From NCBI GenBank assembly GCA_964017185.1, contig OZ024874.1:14317957-14381956 (forward strand): DNA of 64,000 nt, written 5' to 3'. The notes beneath the pieces were generated by a model that had not been told where the DNA came from, did not search any database, and saw nothing but the letters and a program-made list of their open reading frames with translations. Every line of letters starts with the position of its first letter. The first letter of the stretch is position 1. Below are positions 1 through 10,961 of the stretch, piece by piece. The DNA is from Rugalucina vietnamica (taxonomy: Eukaryota; Mollusca; Bivalvia; Lucinida; Lucinidae). The position numbers and the translations under genes were made by a program.

Positions 1-399
1 TGATTAAAAAGATTTCATGACAATATTCATAATAATAGAGTATAATTCCAGAAAATCCATAAAGTAAACAGACATTAAAGCCCCAGCATCATCATACAAT
101 CTTTATCCGATTAAAACCAGAGACACAACTTTGTCACTGAAATGCATGGATCATCTTTGCATGTTAAAGCTGAATAAATAGTATAATTATATGTCTAGTT
201 TACCAAACCTAGTCTTGGCAGTGTATACCGGTACTAGTTTGAATGGTAAATGGTCAGATGCCTGTAAGACAGATTTTCTCTCAGTAGATTATTTATTTTT
301 CTGTCTCTCTTGTCCAAAGCTTGAATAACTATCCACTGGACAGATCAATGGTAGAATCCTCATGAAAAAAAAAAAATGTCTGCAGGAGTCTCAGACCAG

Positions 400-640
400 G
401 TCCTAAGGTTATAAAACTTTTTTCATGCTCTACTCAGCTGAGACTAAAATTTATCCTGCTCATAAATGCTAAAATGCCAACAATTGTTGGCATTTTAACA
501 TTTATGAGCTGGATAAATTTCAAGCTTTGGAGTTTTGAACCTTGATTTTCCACTTATTTTGACTATTTCAACATCTATGGGCAGTTGAAATTTCATGCTC
601 AGCTGAGCTGAGCTTAAAACAAGTTTTATAACCTCGGGAC
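400..640. mobile_element. 241-bp palindromic MITE, 3-bp TSD (copy 1)
   Basis: The element has terminal inverted repeats (GTCCTAAGGTTATAAAAC at the left, complement of GTTTTATAACCTCGGGAC at the right) and an internal palindrome centred near 485 (TGCCAACAATTGTTGGCA). It is flanked by the 3-bp direct repeat CAG (397-399 and 641-643). It has no coding capacity. A second copy of exactly the same length lies at 7737-7977. The 3-bp duplication and G/C-rich ends resemble PIF/Harbinger-type MITEs, but that assignment is inference. The rest of 1-1732 shows no gene or clear repeat. Confidence 0.8.
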
Positions 641-1736
641 CAGGTTCCATGGGGTAAGCTGGACCACTGGTGAAGAAGTGAAATGTCTAGGAAAGTCAAA
701 AAAACTATCTTGATACAGGCACAACATAGTTACTTATCACTGACAGGCCTCTTGAGTCAATCTGCACTTTTGCTATCTGCTTTTACCATGGATGCTTTAT
801 AACACAGTCTTCAAGAAAAGTGCCGGTCTGTCCTTCAAATTCAGCAACATTTCAATCTGACTGACAAAATATTTTATTCTGTCAGACAAATGTCCAGCAA
901 AAATTACCACAAATACAATGATAACATATAGAACTGTCCTACAAAATTGGTTTTTGTCCAACAAAAACTTGCAGTCTGCCAGACAGCTGTCCTGCAACTG
1001 AAAAAAGATTTTGTGAAGACTGATAACAGTGTCATCTTCATCTGTTGAATAGTTTTATACCCCAAGATTGTCTACATGGCTATGTCATTGGAAAACATAT
1101 CATCGTTTGTGGTATCTGGATGAACAGTGTGATGTGCATATTTTGATTCCAAGATATTCAAAAACTGATCTGACAAACTGTAATAAACTCAGGAAAAGCT
1201 AGGATACATGAAAACTAGACATGTTTTCTTGTGAAAATACTCAAGTCTCAAGCAAACAAATAATTGAGAGGCTGCACTATAGTCTGTTGACACAGTCTAA
1301 TCTCTGTCTATCACTGAACAAGATATTATTCTCAGACTGTTGACATAAATGTCAGAAAATTCAATATTGTGAGGGGAAATCTTTAATAAATTCCTCGTCT
1401 TTTAAGTGACATGCAACGAGTTGGAATGTGACGCAATGCCACAGTAACATGCTACATGTAGGATGCAAGACTCAAACCAGTAAAGGCTGTCAAGAAGGGC
1501 TAAAACTGAGCTATGAACTATCTTCAGTTGAAATAATATTAGTTCTCCGATTAAAAGCTTGGAATCATAAACCAGTGTCTTTATTACTGCTCAGATCAGA
1601 ACGAATGTCCCTATAGCATGTATAGGTTTAACTGTCTGCTGGAATAGAAAAAGACAAAATTGATTGCAAGCTTGTGGTCACTGATGTAACTCATCTTGCC
1701 AAAGAGTCTCAAGAAAACAGGGGGAGATCATCATAT

Positions 1737-1970
1737 GAGCCACCTCGTGGGAAAACCAACAATGTGGTTTCCGAATAGGTCGGACACAAACCAGCCTGTA
1801 CAAGCACAGAAAAGAGCTAGAAGCTTGAAATTTCGGATTTAATTAGAAGAGGAATTGTACTATCCGAGTAGCGAAAACAAAGGCGCTGATCAGCTTCGCG
1901 GTTACCGCGAAGCTGATCTGCGCCTTTGTTTTCGCATATGCAGATTGTTGGTTTTCCCACGAGGCGGCTC
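1737..1970 (+). mobile_element. 234-bp ANNT-TSD MITE, copy 1
   Basis: This is a typical member of the commonest MITE in the window (16 copies listed). It runs from GAGCCACCTCGTGGGAAAAC to its imperfect complement ending GGCGGCTC. In the middle is a strong hairpin made of CGCTGATCAGCTTCGCGGT and its complement. The flanks are ATAT and ACAT, a slightly decayed 4-bp target duplication. Frames through it give open peptides containing [16 protein letters not shown], which are repeat-derived and not genes. Confidence 0.9.
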
Positions 1971-2014
1971 ACATGAGCATAGCTGCTTACTGGCCTCTCA
2001 CTATGGGGACAAAG

Positions 2015-3845
2015 ACTAGAGGACCATTGGTCCTGTAGCTCACCTGAGAGATTATCACATTGTAAGCTCATGAGATTTAAATTAATTGAGAATCGACCAA
2101 TGAAAGTCTATGCATGGACACTATTGACCCCCGGGGCATGGCCAATTTTGACCCAGGGGCATGACTGGCACAATTTATAATGGGGCTTACCAAACATTGC
2201 TACATACAAAATATAGAAGCTCTGGGCCTTTTGGTTTCAGAGAAGAAGATTTTTTTAGTTTTTCTCATTGTAAGTCTATGGAGACTATCTACCCCCGGGG
2301 TGTGGTCAAATTTGACCCCAGGGGCATGGCTGGCACAATTTATGTAGAGGTACATTAGCCATTGCCACATACAAAATATCAAAGCTGTGTGCCCTGTGGT
2401 TTCAGAGAAGAAGATTTTTGAATTTTTTTCCCATAGCAAGTCTTTTGAGACTATCAACCTCCAGGGCCTGGCCAAATTTGACCCCAGGGGAATGAATGGC
2501 ACAATTTATGTAGAGGACCATTAGCCATTGCTACATAAACAAAGCTGTGGGCCTAGTGGTTTCAGAGAAGAAGATTTTTTTAGTTTTTCCTATTGTAGGT
2601 CTATGGAGACTATCGACCCCCGGGGCGTGGCCAATTTTGACCCCGGGGACATGATTGGCACAATTTATGTAGAGGACCATTAGCCATTGCCACATACAAA
2701 ATATCAAAGCTGTGGGCCCTGTGGTTTCAGAGAAGAAGATTGTTTTAATTTTTTCCCATAGTAAGTCTATGGAGACTATGGACCCCCCCGGGGCGTGGCC
2801 AAATTTGACCCCAGGGGCATGAATGGCACAATTTATGTAGAGGACCATTAGCCATTGCTACATACCAAATATCAAAGCTGTTGGCCTAGTGGTTTCAGAG
2901 AAGAAGATTTTTTTAATTTTTTTCCTATTGTGGGTCTATGGAGACTATCGACCCCCGGGGCGTGGCCAAATTTGACCCCAGGGGCATGATTGGCATAATT
3001 TATGTAGAGGACCATTAGCCATTGCCACATACAAAATATCAAAGCTGTGGGCCCTGTGGTTTCAGAGAAGAAGATTTTTTAATTTTTTTCCCATAGTAAG
3101 TCTATGGAGACTATCAACCCCTGGGGCGTGGCCAAATTTGACCCCAGGGGCATGAATGGCACAATTTATGTAGAGGACCATTAGCCATTGCTACATACCA
3201 AATATCAAAGCTGTGGGCCTAGTGGTTTCAGAGAAGAAGATTTTTTTAGTTTTTCCAATTTTAAGTCTATGAAAACTATCCACCCCCGGGGCGTGGCCAA
3301 ATTTGACCCCAGGGGCATGGCTGGCACAATTTATGTAGAGGACCATTAGCCATTGCCACATACCAAATATCAAAGCTGTGGGCCCTGTGGTTTCAGAGAA
3401 GAAGATTTTTTTAATTTTTTCCCATAGTAAGTCTATGGAGACTATGGACCCCCCGGGGCGTGGCCAAATTTGACCCCAGGGGCATGAATGGCACAATTTA
3501 TGTAGAGGACCATTAGCCATTGCTACATACCAAATATCAAAGCTGTGGGCCTAGTGGTTTCAGAGAAGAAGATTTTTTTAGTTTTTCCCATTGTTAAGTC
3601 TATGGGACCTATCTGTTGCCATGGAAACCACAATTTTGACACAATCTGCTCCAAAACCTAATGCCATCAATCCCCCAACCCAATTATGGTTCACATTAAA
3701 TTTGATCAAGATCGGCCTGCTAGCTTCAGAAATATTCTTCTTTGAAATTGTGGACGGACGACGACGGACGACGACGGACGACGACGGACGACGGATGCCT
3801 GCCTATCCTATAAGCTCACCTGTGAGCCTTCGGCTCAGTTGAGCT
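2015..3845 (+). mobile_element. Tandem-core element, 165-bp core (family A, copy 1)
   Basis: The 5' end has the small palindrome AGGACCATTGGTCCT followed by GCTCACCTGAG. The body is about eight tandem units of roughly 165 bp, marked by GGTTTCAGAGAAGAAGAT at about 2232, 2398, 2558 and 2723 and onward. A (GGACGAC)n microsatellite follows at about 3752-3795. The 3' end is a hairpin ending CGGCTCAGTTGAGCTAA, near-complementary to the 5' GCTCACCTGAG. Units alternate between a 'cctagtgg' and a 'ccctgtgg' type, so the real repeat is a dimer of about 330 bp. This layout (subterminal inverted motifs, ~160-bp core, microsatellite) matches the bivalve pearl/CvA elements, considered non-autonomous Helitron relatives; the link is inference. 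Confidence 0.85.
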
Positions 3846-4126
3846 AAAAATACTCTGCACCCCCATCTATCAAAGGAAAATACCAAATTTCAACAGCTTG
3901 CATTAAACTTTTTTTTTCATCAAAAATCATTAAAACCTCTGAAATCAGCCAGGTTTGTGCCATTATTGACCAGCAACTATAAGAACCAATTTCATCATGA
4001 TCAAGCCAGCCAACCATCTGTTTTCAAGAGGACATGGATATGTTCCAAGTTCCAGTTCTGGTAGAAGGTTGCTAGTCTGACAGATTTACAATGCTCTAAA
4101 CAGTTTATTGATATCTGTCCTTAAGT

Positions 4127-4372
4127 GAGCCACGAAGTGAGAAAACCAGTATTCAGGGTTTCTGAGTTTCCAACTAGGTCCGGCACGGACCAGCCTGGGC
4201 ACTTACAGAAGAAGGCTATAAGCTTGAAATTACGGATTTAAGAAGAAGAGGGATTGTACTAACCATGAAGCAAATACAAAGGTGTTGATCAGCTGTGCAG
4301 TTACTACAGTACAGCTGATCTGTTTCTTTGTTTTCACATAGGCCAAAATCCAGTTTTCCTATGAGCCGGCCC
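4127..4372 (+). mobile_element. ANNT-TSD MITE, copy 2 (diverged)
   Basis: A diverged copy of the same MITE: it starts GAGCCACGAAGTGAGAAAAC, keeps the central hairpin GCTGATCAGCTGTGCAGTTAC with its complement, and ends in GAGCCGGCCC. Flanks are AAGT and AACT. Confidence 0.8.
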
Positions 4373-4669
4373 AACTGAAGTGATGCTTTGCCCATCAATC
4401 AGATTTTATGAGTGTCTTGTGTAACAAGAACAGCTTTCTGGAGAAATTCTCAGAAATTCCTGCCAAATTGGTTTCAGCTGGATCCAAATAACAAGTTAAG
4501 AGATTTAACAAGATTTGTGTAATGTGACACTGTTGTGCCTTGTGGGGAACCTCAGAGGAATCAAGACAGAATTCCAGGTTGTCAAAAGGTCTAGTCAAAA
4601 ATATTTCAGTCATGTTGGGACAGAGCCAAAACTTAACTAGGTATTAACCAGTACTATGTCATGTAGGAT

Positions 4670-4775
4670 TAATGAGGCTTGCTCAAGGACACAACCCCCA
4701 CGCCAGAGAGATTAAACCCAGGTCCTCTGGATTTAGAGTCTGATGCTCTACCACTTGGCCCCGCCAATCCTAAAG
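4670..4775 (-). repeat. tRNA-headed SINE fragment
   Basis: Read on the minus strand, this begins GGCCAAGTGGTAGAGCATCA (an RNA polymerase III A-box) and continues to GACCTGGGTTTAATCTC (a B-box) with a tRNA-like spacing of about 35 bp. The following sequence on that strand contains the SINE body phrase TTGTGTCCTTGAGCAAG. It is not a folded functional tRNA. A more decayed related fragment lies at about 4820-5010. Confidence 0.6.
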
Positions 4776-5277
4776 GTTGTCATTTGTTTGTGTCTAAACC
4801 AGTTTGAAAGCATAAAGACAATTCTTGTTTTTGTTTGTTTGTTTAGTGACTTAACATCGTAGTCAACAATTTTTCAGTCATGGCAGAATGGAGACTTTGC
4901 TTCCTGGGTATTCACGGGTACTTGAGGAGCTTATATATGTTACTTGCTCAAGGACACAACATGGTGCCAGAAGGATCCAAACCCAGAACCTCTTGATTCG
5001 GAGTCTAAAGATCTACCAGTAGTTAGAAGGCTACTGATGATAGGGCAGACCATGTGATACCTCTGAGATGTCAAATAGGGAGATTTACTTTTTGAATTAG
5101 GGAGAATGATTAAATAAAGAAGGAAATTCTTGATTTCAAATATAGGGAGATGTATAAGTTAGAGAAATTTTGAAATTCCAAATAGGGAGCTTTGCTCAAA
5201 AATAGGGAGATCCCTCAGAAATAGGGAGATATCACATGTATGGTCAGACCAGACTTTGCCACTACAAGCTTTCCCAA

Positions 5278-5346
5278 CTTTCAACCATCCAAACAGCTGA
5301 GATTCACATTTCAAATGTGAATCTCAGCTGTTTGGATGGTTGAAAG
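5278..5346. repeat. Perfect 69-bp hairpin (34-bp arms, 1-bp loop)
   Basis: The arm CTTTCAACCATCCAAACAGC continues through TGAGATTCACATTT to a central C at 5312, and the complement returns without a mismatch to 5346. No direct repeats or other element features flank it. It may be the centre of a decayed MITE or a recent palindromic duplication. Confidence 0.85.
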
Positions 5347-5498
5347 ATGATTTCCCTAGCAACATACCTAAGGCAGCATCTCTAGCTAGCATATCCTGAT
5401 GACAACTGTAGTAGTTCTGGACCAGCCACTTGATGCCTAGTACCAACCAGGTCACCTCACCTAGACACACAACTGAAACAGACCATCGCAAATAAAAT

Positions 5499-5732
5499 GA
5501 ACCGCGATGCGAGAAAACCCGTCTTCGGGTCCTCCGACCAGGTCCGACATAAACCGACCTATACAGTCACAAAAGAAAGCTAGACACTTGAAATTTTAAA
5601 GTTAAGTAGAAGAGGAAGTATACTATCCGAGTAGCGAAAACAATGGTGCTGATCAGCTTCACAGTTACTGCGAAGCTGGTCTGAGCCTTTGTTTTCGCAT
5701 AGGCAAAAATCTTGTTTTCTCATGGGGTGGCT
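5499..5732 (+). mobile_element. ANNT-TSD MITE, copy 3
   Basis: A 234-bp copy flanked by perfect AAAT duplications (5495-5498, 5733-5736). Its ends are diverged (GAACCGCGATGCGAG / GGGGTGGCTC), but the central GCTGATCAGCTTCACAGTTAC hairpin is retained. It lies directly upstream of the family-B element that begins at 5748. Confidence 0.85.
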
Positions 5733-5747
5733 CAAATGTCAAAAATA

Positions 5748-7265
5748 ACACCAGAGGACCAATGGTCCTGTAAACGCTCACCTGAGATCTGCTGCATATA
5801 CCAATAAACATGTATGAATATTATGGTATTTTATTCCAGTGCAGGGGCAGATGAAGCCCTTGGGCCATTTTCTTTTTTCTGAATCTTCAATATTCTGTCC
5901 ATTTGCCAATTTCCTGCTGGCTTTTCCCTTCAAATGACATTTTAACAGTTTTCCCAATTCAAATGCATAGGCAACCCATGTTGGCCTTGCCATAAACTTG
6001 GTCAAGGTCATCACAGGGTCCTGATTTATATATACATTAAAGTACTTTAGCCATCGATGCTTCACCCCAAGTTTCCTTGAAATCAGTCTATTGGTTTCAG
6101 AGAAGAAGGTTTTTGATGGGTTTTTACCATATATGGGCATGGCGGCCATCTTTGTCATGTGACCTAGATTATTTATATACACATTGATTCACCCATTCTA
6201 TAGATGCTTCACAAAAAATTTGGCTTTGATTGGCCAAGCGGTTTCAGAGGAGAAGACGTTTGAATATTATGGAAATATACATGTATATTGCCGCGGGGTG
6301 GGGGCACATGAGCCCCTGGGGTCCAATTTTTTTTCAGAATCATTAATATTCAGTCCTACTTACCATTTCCTGCAAGACTTTCACTTTAAATTACATTTTA
6401 AAAGTTTTCCCCATTCCAATGCATTGGTGACCTATGTTGACCTTGCCGTAAAATAGGTCAAGGTCATCACAGGGTCATGATTTATATACACATTGTAGTG
6501 CTTGAGCCATCAATGCTTCATGCCAAGTTTTGTTGAAATCGGTCCACCGGTTCTGGAGAAGAAGATTTTTGAAGGGTTTTTACCATATATGGGCATGGCG
6601 GCCATCTTGGTCATGTGACCTGGATTATTTATATACACATTGGTTCCCCCTTCCCATAGATGCTTCATGTAAAATTTGGCTTTGATTGGCCAAGCGGTTT
6701 CAGAGAAGAAGATGTTTGAATATTATGATAATATACATGTATATTGCCCCGGGGTGGGGGCGGATGAGCCCCTGGTGCCCAATTTTTTTCAGAATCATTA
6801 ATATTCAGTCCTACTGCTCATTTTCTGCAAGATTTTTCCTTTAAATGACAATTTAACAATTTTTCCCATTCAAATGCAAAGGCGACCTATGTTGACCTTG
6901 CCGTAAAATAGGTCAAGGTCACCGCAAGGTCATGATTTATATACACATTGTAGTGCTTGAGTCATCGATGCTTCATGCCAAGTTTGGTTGAAATCGGTCC
7001 AGTGGTTCCGGAGAAGAAGATTTTTGAAGGGTTTTTACCATATATGGGCATGGCGGCCATCTTGGTCATGTGACCTGGATTATTTATATACACATTGGTT
7101 CCCCCTTCCCATAGATGCTTCATGTAAAATTTGGCTTTGATTGGCCAAGCGGTTTCAGAGAAGAAGATCTTTGAAAGTTGTGGACGACGGACGACGGACG
7201 GACGGACGACGGAGCATGGGTATACTATAAGCTCACCTTGTGAGCCTGACGGCTCAGGTGAGCTA
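5748..7265 (+). mobile_element. Tandem-core element, ~455-bp core (family B, copy 1)
   Basis: It begins ACCAGAGGACCAATGGTCCT, then GCTCACCTGAG, and ends in (GGAC)n followed by a hairpin finishing GGCTCAGGTGAGCTAA. The core has three units of about 455 bp, marked by TTTGGCTTTGATTGGCCAAG at about 6220, 6675 and 7130. Its termini are nearly the same as family A but the core is unrelated. Each core carries CCATATATGG, GCCATCTTGG, TCATGTGA and AGGTCAAGGTCA. The minus strand has a 134-residue open frame (5778-6182), also open in other copies, judged incidental. Confidence 0.85.
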
Positions 7266-7536
7266 ATAAAGCATAGTCTGATGAGTGTCTACACTGTTTT
7301 TACTTTTTCTCTACATCATTTTCTGAATGACTCTGAAGAAAAGCCATCAGTACCGCTTAATAAAACAAAGGACTATTAGAGTAAATAGGTGTATAAAAGT
7401 TATTATTAGGCTGTGTCCTTTAGAAACATCATTTATTCTCAATAATACTGGTGCTGGAAAAAACGCTGACAAACGTTTTTGACTGGCATGTTGAAAATCA
7501 AACTGAACACCACATTATTCTGACATGCTTATTCCA

Positions 7537-7660
7537 AGCCTAGAAGCCTCTGTGGCTTAATGGTGAAGCCCTCACCCTGCGAACCAGAGGCTGTAAGTTT
7601 GATCTCGGTCTCCTCGTCATTGGATAAGACTTGAAGGAACTGTTTCCATATATGAGTGAT
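7537..7660 (+). repeat. tRNA-headed SINE fragment
   Basis: It contains an A-box-like TGGCTTAATGGTGAAGC and, about 35 bp on, a B-box-like GTAAGTTTGATCTCGG. This is the tRNA-derived head typical of SINEs. The body decays into unique sequence, and there is no mature tRNA fold. Confidence 0.6.
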
Positions 7661-7736
7661 ATGACCTTAGCTATTCAGTTGAAAGGAAAATATAAAACCA
7701 ACCAACATTCTTCAAATTTTGCATCTCAGACTTCTT

Positions 7737-7977
7737 GCCCCGAGGTTATAAAGCATTATTCAAGCTCAGCTCAGCTGAGCATGAAATTTCAACTGCTCAT
7801 AAATGTTGAAATAGTTAAAAACTGTGGAAAATTCAGATTCCAAACTCAAAACTAGTAATTTATCCTGCTAATAAATGTTAAAATGCCAACTATTGTTGCC
7901 ATTTTAACATTTATGAGCAGGATAAATTTTAGTCTCAGCTAAGTTGAGCATGAAAAAAAGTTTTATAATCTTGGGCC
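7737..7977. mobile_element. 241-bp palindromic MITE, 3-bp TSD (copy 2), inserted in a splice donor
   Basis: This is a second copy of the element at 400-640, in opposite orientation and of identical length. It runs from GCCCCGAGGTTATAAAGC to the complement-like TTTTATAATCTTGGGCC and carries the internal TGCCAACTATTGTTGCCA palindrome. CTT flanks both sides (7734-7736 and 7978-7980). On the minus strand the right-hand CTT is the AAG of the GTAAG donor of the DAGL exon, so the element starts at intron position +6. Confidence 0.85.
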
Positions 7978-7982
7978 CTTAC

Positions 7983-8194
7983 CTAATCTAGCATACAGTA
8001 GGTACTGCATGCTGACTCTGGGCGCCATCTCCAGTATACTACCTCTCATAGCAACTATCGCTACGGCAACCTCCAACAGTAGACAAGCCCCCATGACAAC
8101 AATGTAACCAAGGATATGGATCTGTAGGTCTACTGAGCAACGTCTGGTGGGGTCAAAGGTTGATACTCCAAAGATGACGGCAAGGATAATCAAC
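7983..8194 (-). CDS. Diacylglycerol lipase, one N-terminal membrane exon (partial gene)
   Basis: One exon of 212 bp with acceptor TTCTAG and donor GTAAG encodes 70 residues between split codons. It starts LIILAVIFGV and ends PRVSMQYLLYARL. The MRGSIL...PRVSMQYLLYARL block and the preceding hydrophobic helices (LGYIVVMGACLLLEVAVAIV) match the second and third transmembrane helices of animal DAGL-alpha/beta, which release 2-arachidonoylglycerol from diacylglycerol at the plasma membrane. The catalytic serine-hydrolase domain is not in this exon, and I did not find further exons between it and position 1. A possible upstream piece at 8390-8404 is described separately. Alpha versus beta cannot be decided, although MRG plus SMQYxLYxRL is closer to alpha as I recall it. 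A MITE sits inside its donor. Confidence 0.75.
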
Positions 8195-8389
8195 CTAGAA
8201 TGCATGGGACAAAAATTTATTGTTCTCATGATTTTTCTTTATAAAATTAGCACATTAATATCTGGGACACTGAGGGACTGATTCTAGATGGCTGAGTTGA
8301 TAACTACACAAGCTTAGGACAATCTGTATCAATCTAAATCAACCAGAAACCTTAGTTTCTGAACTTTCAAATGATGACATCTTACTTAC

Positions 8390-8404
8390 CAGCTGCTGTC
8401 CATG
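8390..8404 (-). other. Possible short upstream DAGL exon ending at GTAAGTAAG
   Basis: On the minus strand ATGGACAGCAGCTG is followed by a strong donor GTAAGTAAG. If spliced to 7983-8194 it gives MDSSW-LIILAVIFGV in the required phase, placing a tryptophan where human DAGLA has one (HTTWFVILS). That frame runs into a stop about 40 bp upstream, so this would have to be a start exon or a very short exon. DAGL proteins usually start MPG, so this is only a candidate. The rest of 8230-9378 holds no recognisable gene. Confidence 0.25.
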
Positions 8405-9383
8405 CTGTGATTTATACATGGCAAATCCACATGACTTCAACTGTGCAATTTGCGTAACTAAGACTTCAATACATATTACATGTATCATGTAAAAACTTTT
8501 GTGCTCTGTACTTTGTTGCTAGTCTTACTCACAAAGAATACATTTATTTAGCAATTTTAAAATACTGTGATATCTCTGTTAACCACAGCACATAACATAA
8601 GCCCATTATTTGCAAAGCTTGCTTCTTACAAGTGTACACTGCTTTAAATATCACCTGAACCTTGGAATAATATGTGACTGAACTAGTGTGATAGAACACC
8701 CAGCGGCAAAAAGAGCAAATATGGTACATAAAAATGTAATTTTAGAAACTGAAGGAAATAATTTCTTAGAGAGGAATAGGTGTAAAATATCGAACATGAA
8801 TATTGAGGCAAAAAATCTGGCTTCAATTCGTTAACCAAAAAAAACAACAACACAAACTTGGAAACAAGAGATCCTCTTATAATCAGTGCATTGCGATACA
8901 TCTGGCTAGCTATATTATGTTGTTTCCTTTTCCAAATGGGGAAAGAAAGAACAACAAAAGCAGTTCTTGATACATATTTTCAATAAAATAGGGAGATCCC
9001 TCCAAAATCTATAGGGAGATATACATGTATAGACTAAATAAATAAAAAAAAAAATAATAAAAAAAAAATCCCACACTAGCATGCCCTTGGGATTGATAAC
9101 AAAGTTCTCTAGCTAGCATCCATGAATGGCTGTAGAAAATCAATATGGATCATTATGTTATAAGACTCATGGAACAACCACACTTCTATAATCATCTGAG
9201 CAAAACAAGTTCTTCAAAATATCCATTAGCGTTCTAAATGCAACACAGTCATGTATTACTAGACTTTTTATACATTGTCAGTACACCTTTTCTTAAACCA
9301 ATTTATTACAATTCTTGACTAGAAACCTGCTGTCTTTGGGCTTACATTTTATTCAGTCAACCAATCAACAAGAGACTAGCTTG

Positions 9384-9549
9384 CAGGGGCCGATCCAGGA
9401 TTTCTGGAAGGGGGTTTAAATCCATTAAGAGGGGGTTCATTTTCAACATTTAACCTGATTTTTCATAAATTTCCCCATGAAATTGAAATAATTTAGTCCC
9501 AGAGGGGGGTTAAAGTGAACCACCCGAACCCCCTCTAAATCCACCACTG
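9384..9549. mobile_element. 166-bp MITE with CAGGGG ends and 5-bp TSD
   Basis: The left end CAGGGGCCGATCCAGGA and right end TCTAAATCCACCACTG are imperfect inverted repeats, flanked by GCTTG on both sides (9379-9383, 9550-9554). The interior has GGGGGTT and AACCCCC arms. The CAGGGG-type terminus is common in hAT-type MITEs, though a 5-bp rather than 8-bp duplication is less usual. Confidence 0.7.
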
Positions 9550-9998
9550 GCTTGACTGGAATCTAATCTGATAAAAGCAGTAACAAAATGGTTCAGCATC
9601 CATGTAAAGCATATTTCAGAGCAATATTCAGGCTTTATTTATAAATTCAAAATATGACTAATATAGTATAATAGAGTATGTCCATAGAGGTAGTGATTAA
9701 ACTTGCTGTTATCTTATTAAACTTGCTGTTATCTACCTTGGTCTCCCAAGGACAGGAGGCCTTTATAGTATATAGTGACTGAATCTATAACATCGCTGGC
9801 TGCAAGTTTGATTCAAATGTTTCAAACAAAAAAATAAAAAATAAAAAATAAAAAAATAACCTATTCAGTTGTATTCAGGCATTAAGTTACATTTTGGTTA
9901 TATAAATTTCTTCAAAATACAATATATGAAAGGTAGGATAATAAAAAAGTTTTCAAAATTTGATATATATTATAACTATGTAGGAAAGTGGGAGTATT

Positions 9999-10047
<49 letters not shown>
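9999..10047 (+). repeat. Poly(T) tract
   Basis: An uninterrupted run of about 49 T. It generates a false open frame with a phenylalanine run. It could be the tail of a minus-strand retroposon or a length-unstable homopolymer. The surrounding 9560-10870 shows no gene. Confidence 0.9.
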
Positions 10048-10876
10048 CAAAGACCACCTCAACAAGAAAACTTGTCTTCTAGGTTTAAAACAATTATTAC
10101 CTGATACTAACCGGTCTGTTCATCTACAGAAAAAGGCTTGAGGATTGAACATGTTTGTAAAAATTAAAAAAAAAAAAAAAGTGCAGTGGCCAATGCCTTT
10201 TCAGAGACACCTGTTTTTGAGTTTGGCATTCAAAATAAATGCAGTTAACTTAATCAGGACATTAATTTTCAGTTTCACTGATTTTGATTTTCAGTAAAAT
10301 AATATTAGGGAACAAGACAAAATTAATGCATGCATTCATCAGACTGTTCAGTGCAAAATGCTAATGAACTTTTATGACTCATGGTTCACTTCAAATTTAC
10401 ATTATACATTCAGTGGTATATTGATTGACAATTTCATCGGAAGTCAATGAACCTAAAGATCATATTCGTGTCATTCATCAGGAAGTTAAAACTCACCATG
10501 CTGTGTGTAGAATCAACAATAACACAGCAGGAACAACCATGTCATCTGAGCCAACAGACCATCTCCTGCGGAATACCACCATTCCAGGCATTTTGAGATT
10601 TATCTTAGATGCAAAACTATTAAAGAAATATCCATTTTACAATAAATAAATCCAATTTCACGATAAAATATCCAACAAACCACCGATCAATTCAACTTTC
10701 ATTTTGACACTAGTTCAGACGACGCAGCTTCGCGCGAGCTGTCAAAACAGACTGGTTCGATAATCGATTAGCCGCTCTGCTCAAACACTATAATCCGGTA
10801 CTGTATTGTAAGCACGGTTCAGTTTTGGGCCATATACCGTCTTCCTCCCCGCTACGGAATAAACTGCATTCAACGT

Positions 10877-10954
10877 TGTTCCCCCTTCTTCTTCTTCTTC
10901 TTCTTCTTCTTCTTCTTCTTCTTCTTCTTCTTCTTCTTCTTCTTCTTCTTCTTC
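10877..10954 (+). repeat. (CTT)n microsatellite
   Basis: About 25 CTT/TTC triplets lie directly upstream of the LINE fragment at 10962. The junction probably marks a truncation or recombination point of that fragment. Confidence 0.95.
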
Positions 10955-10961
10955 CAATACA

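Noticed and set aside
1817-2071. Peptides containing [28 protein letters not shown] (also near 22761, 26022, 27065, 37136)
   Set aside because: They are translations of the 234-bp palindromic MITE. The same sequence recurs in both orientations with independent flanks, so they are not genes, even though similar peptides may appear in automated annotations.
2200-3520. Open frames with WQWLMVLYINCASHAPGVKFGHAPGVDS repeats
   Set aside because: They are translations of the 165-bp tandem units (165 is a multiple of three, so the frame stays open). No start context, splice sites or homology were seen.
4670-4775. A tRNA gene
   Set aside because: A- and B-box motifs are present, but the acceptor stem does not pair and a SINE body follows. 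The same holds for 7537, 20690 and 28722.
9869-10141. 90-residue frame with a long F run, and similar frames at 13487 (minus), 38445 and 39117
   Set aside because: Created by poly(T), (CA)n/poly(A) and poly(T)-poly(G) tracts. The flanking residues show no protein-like pattern.
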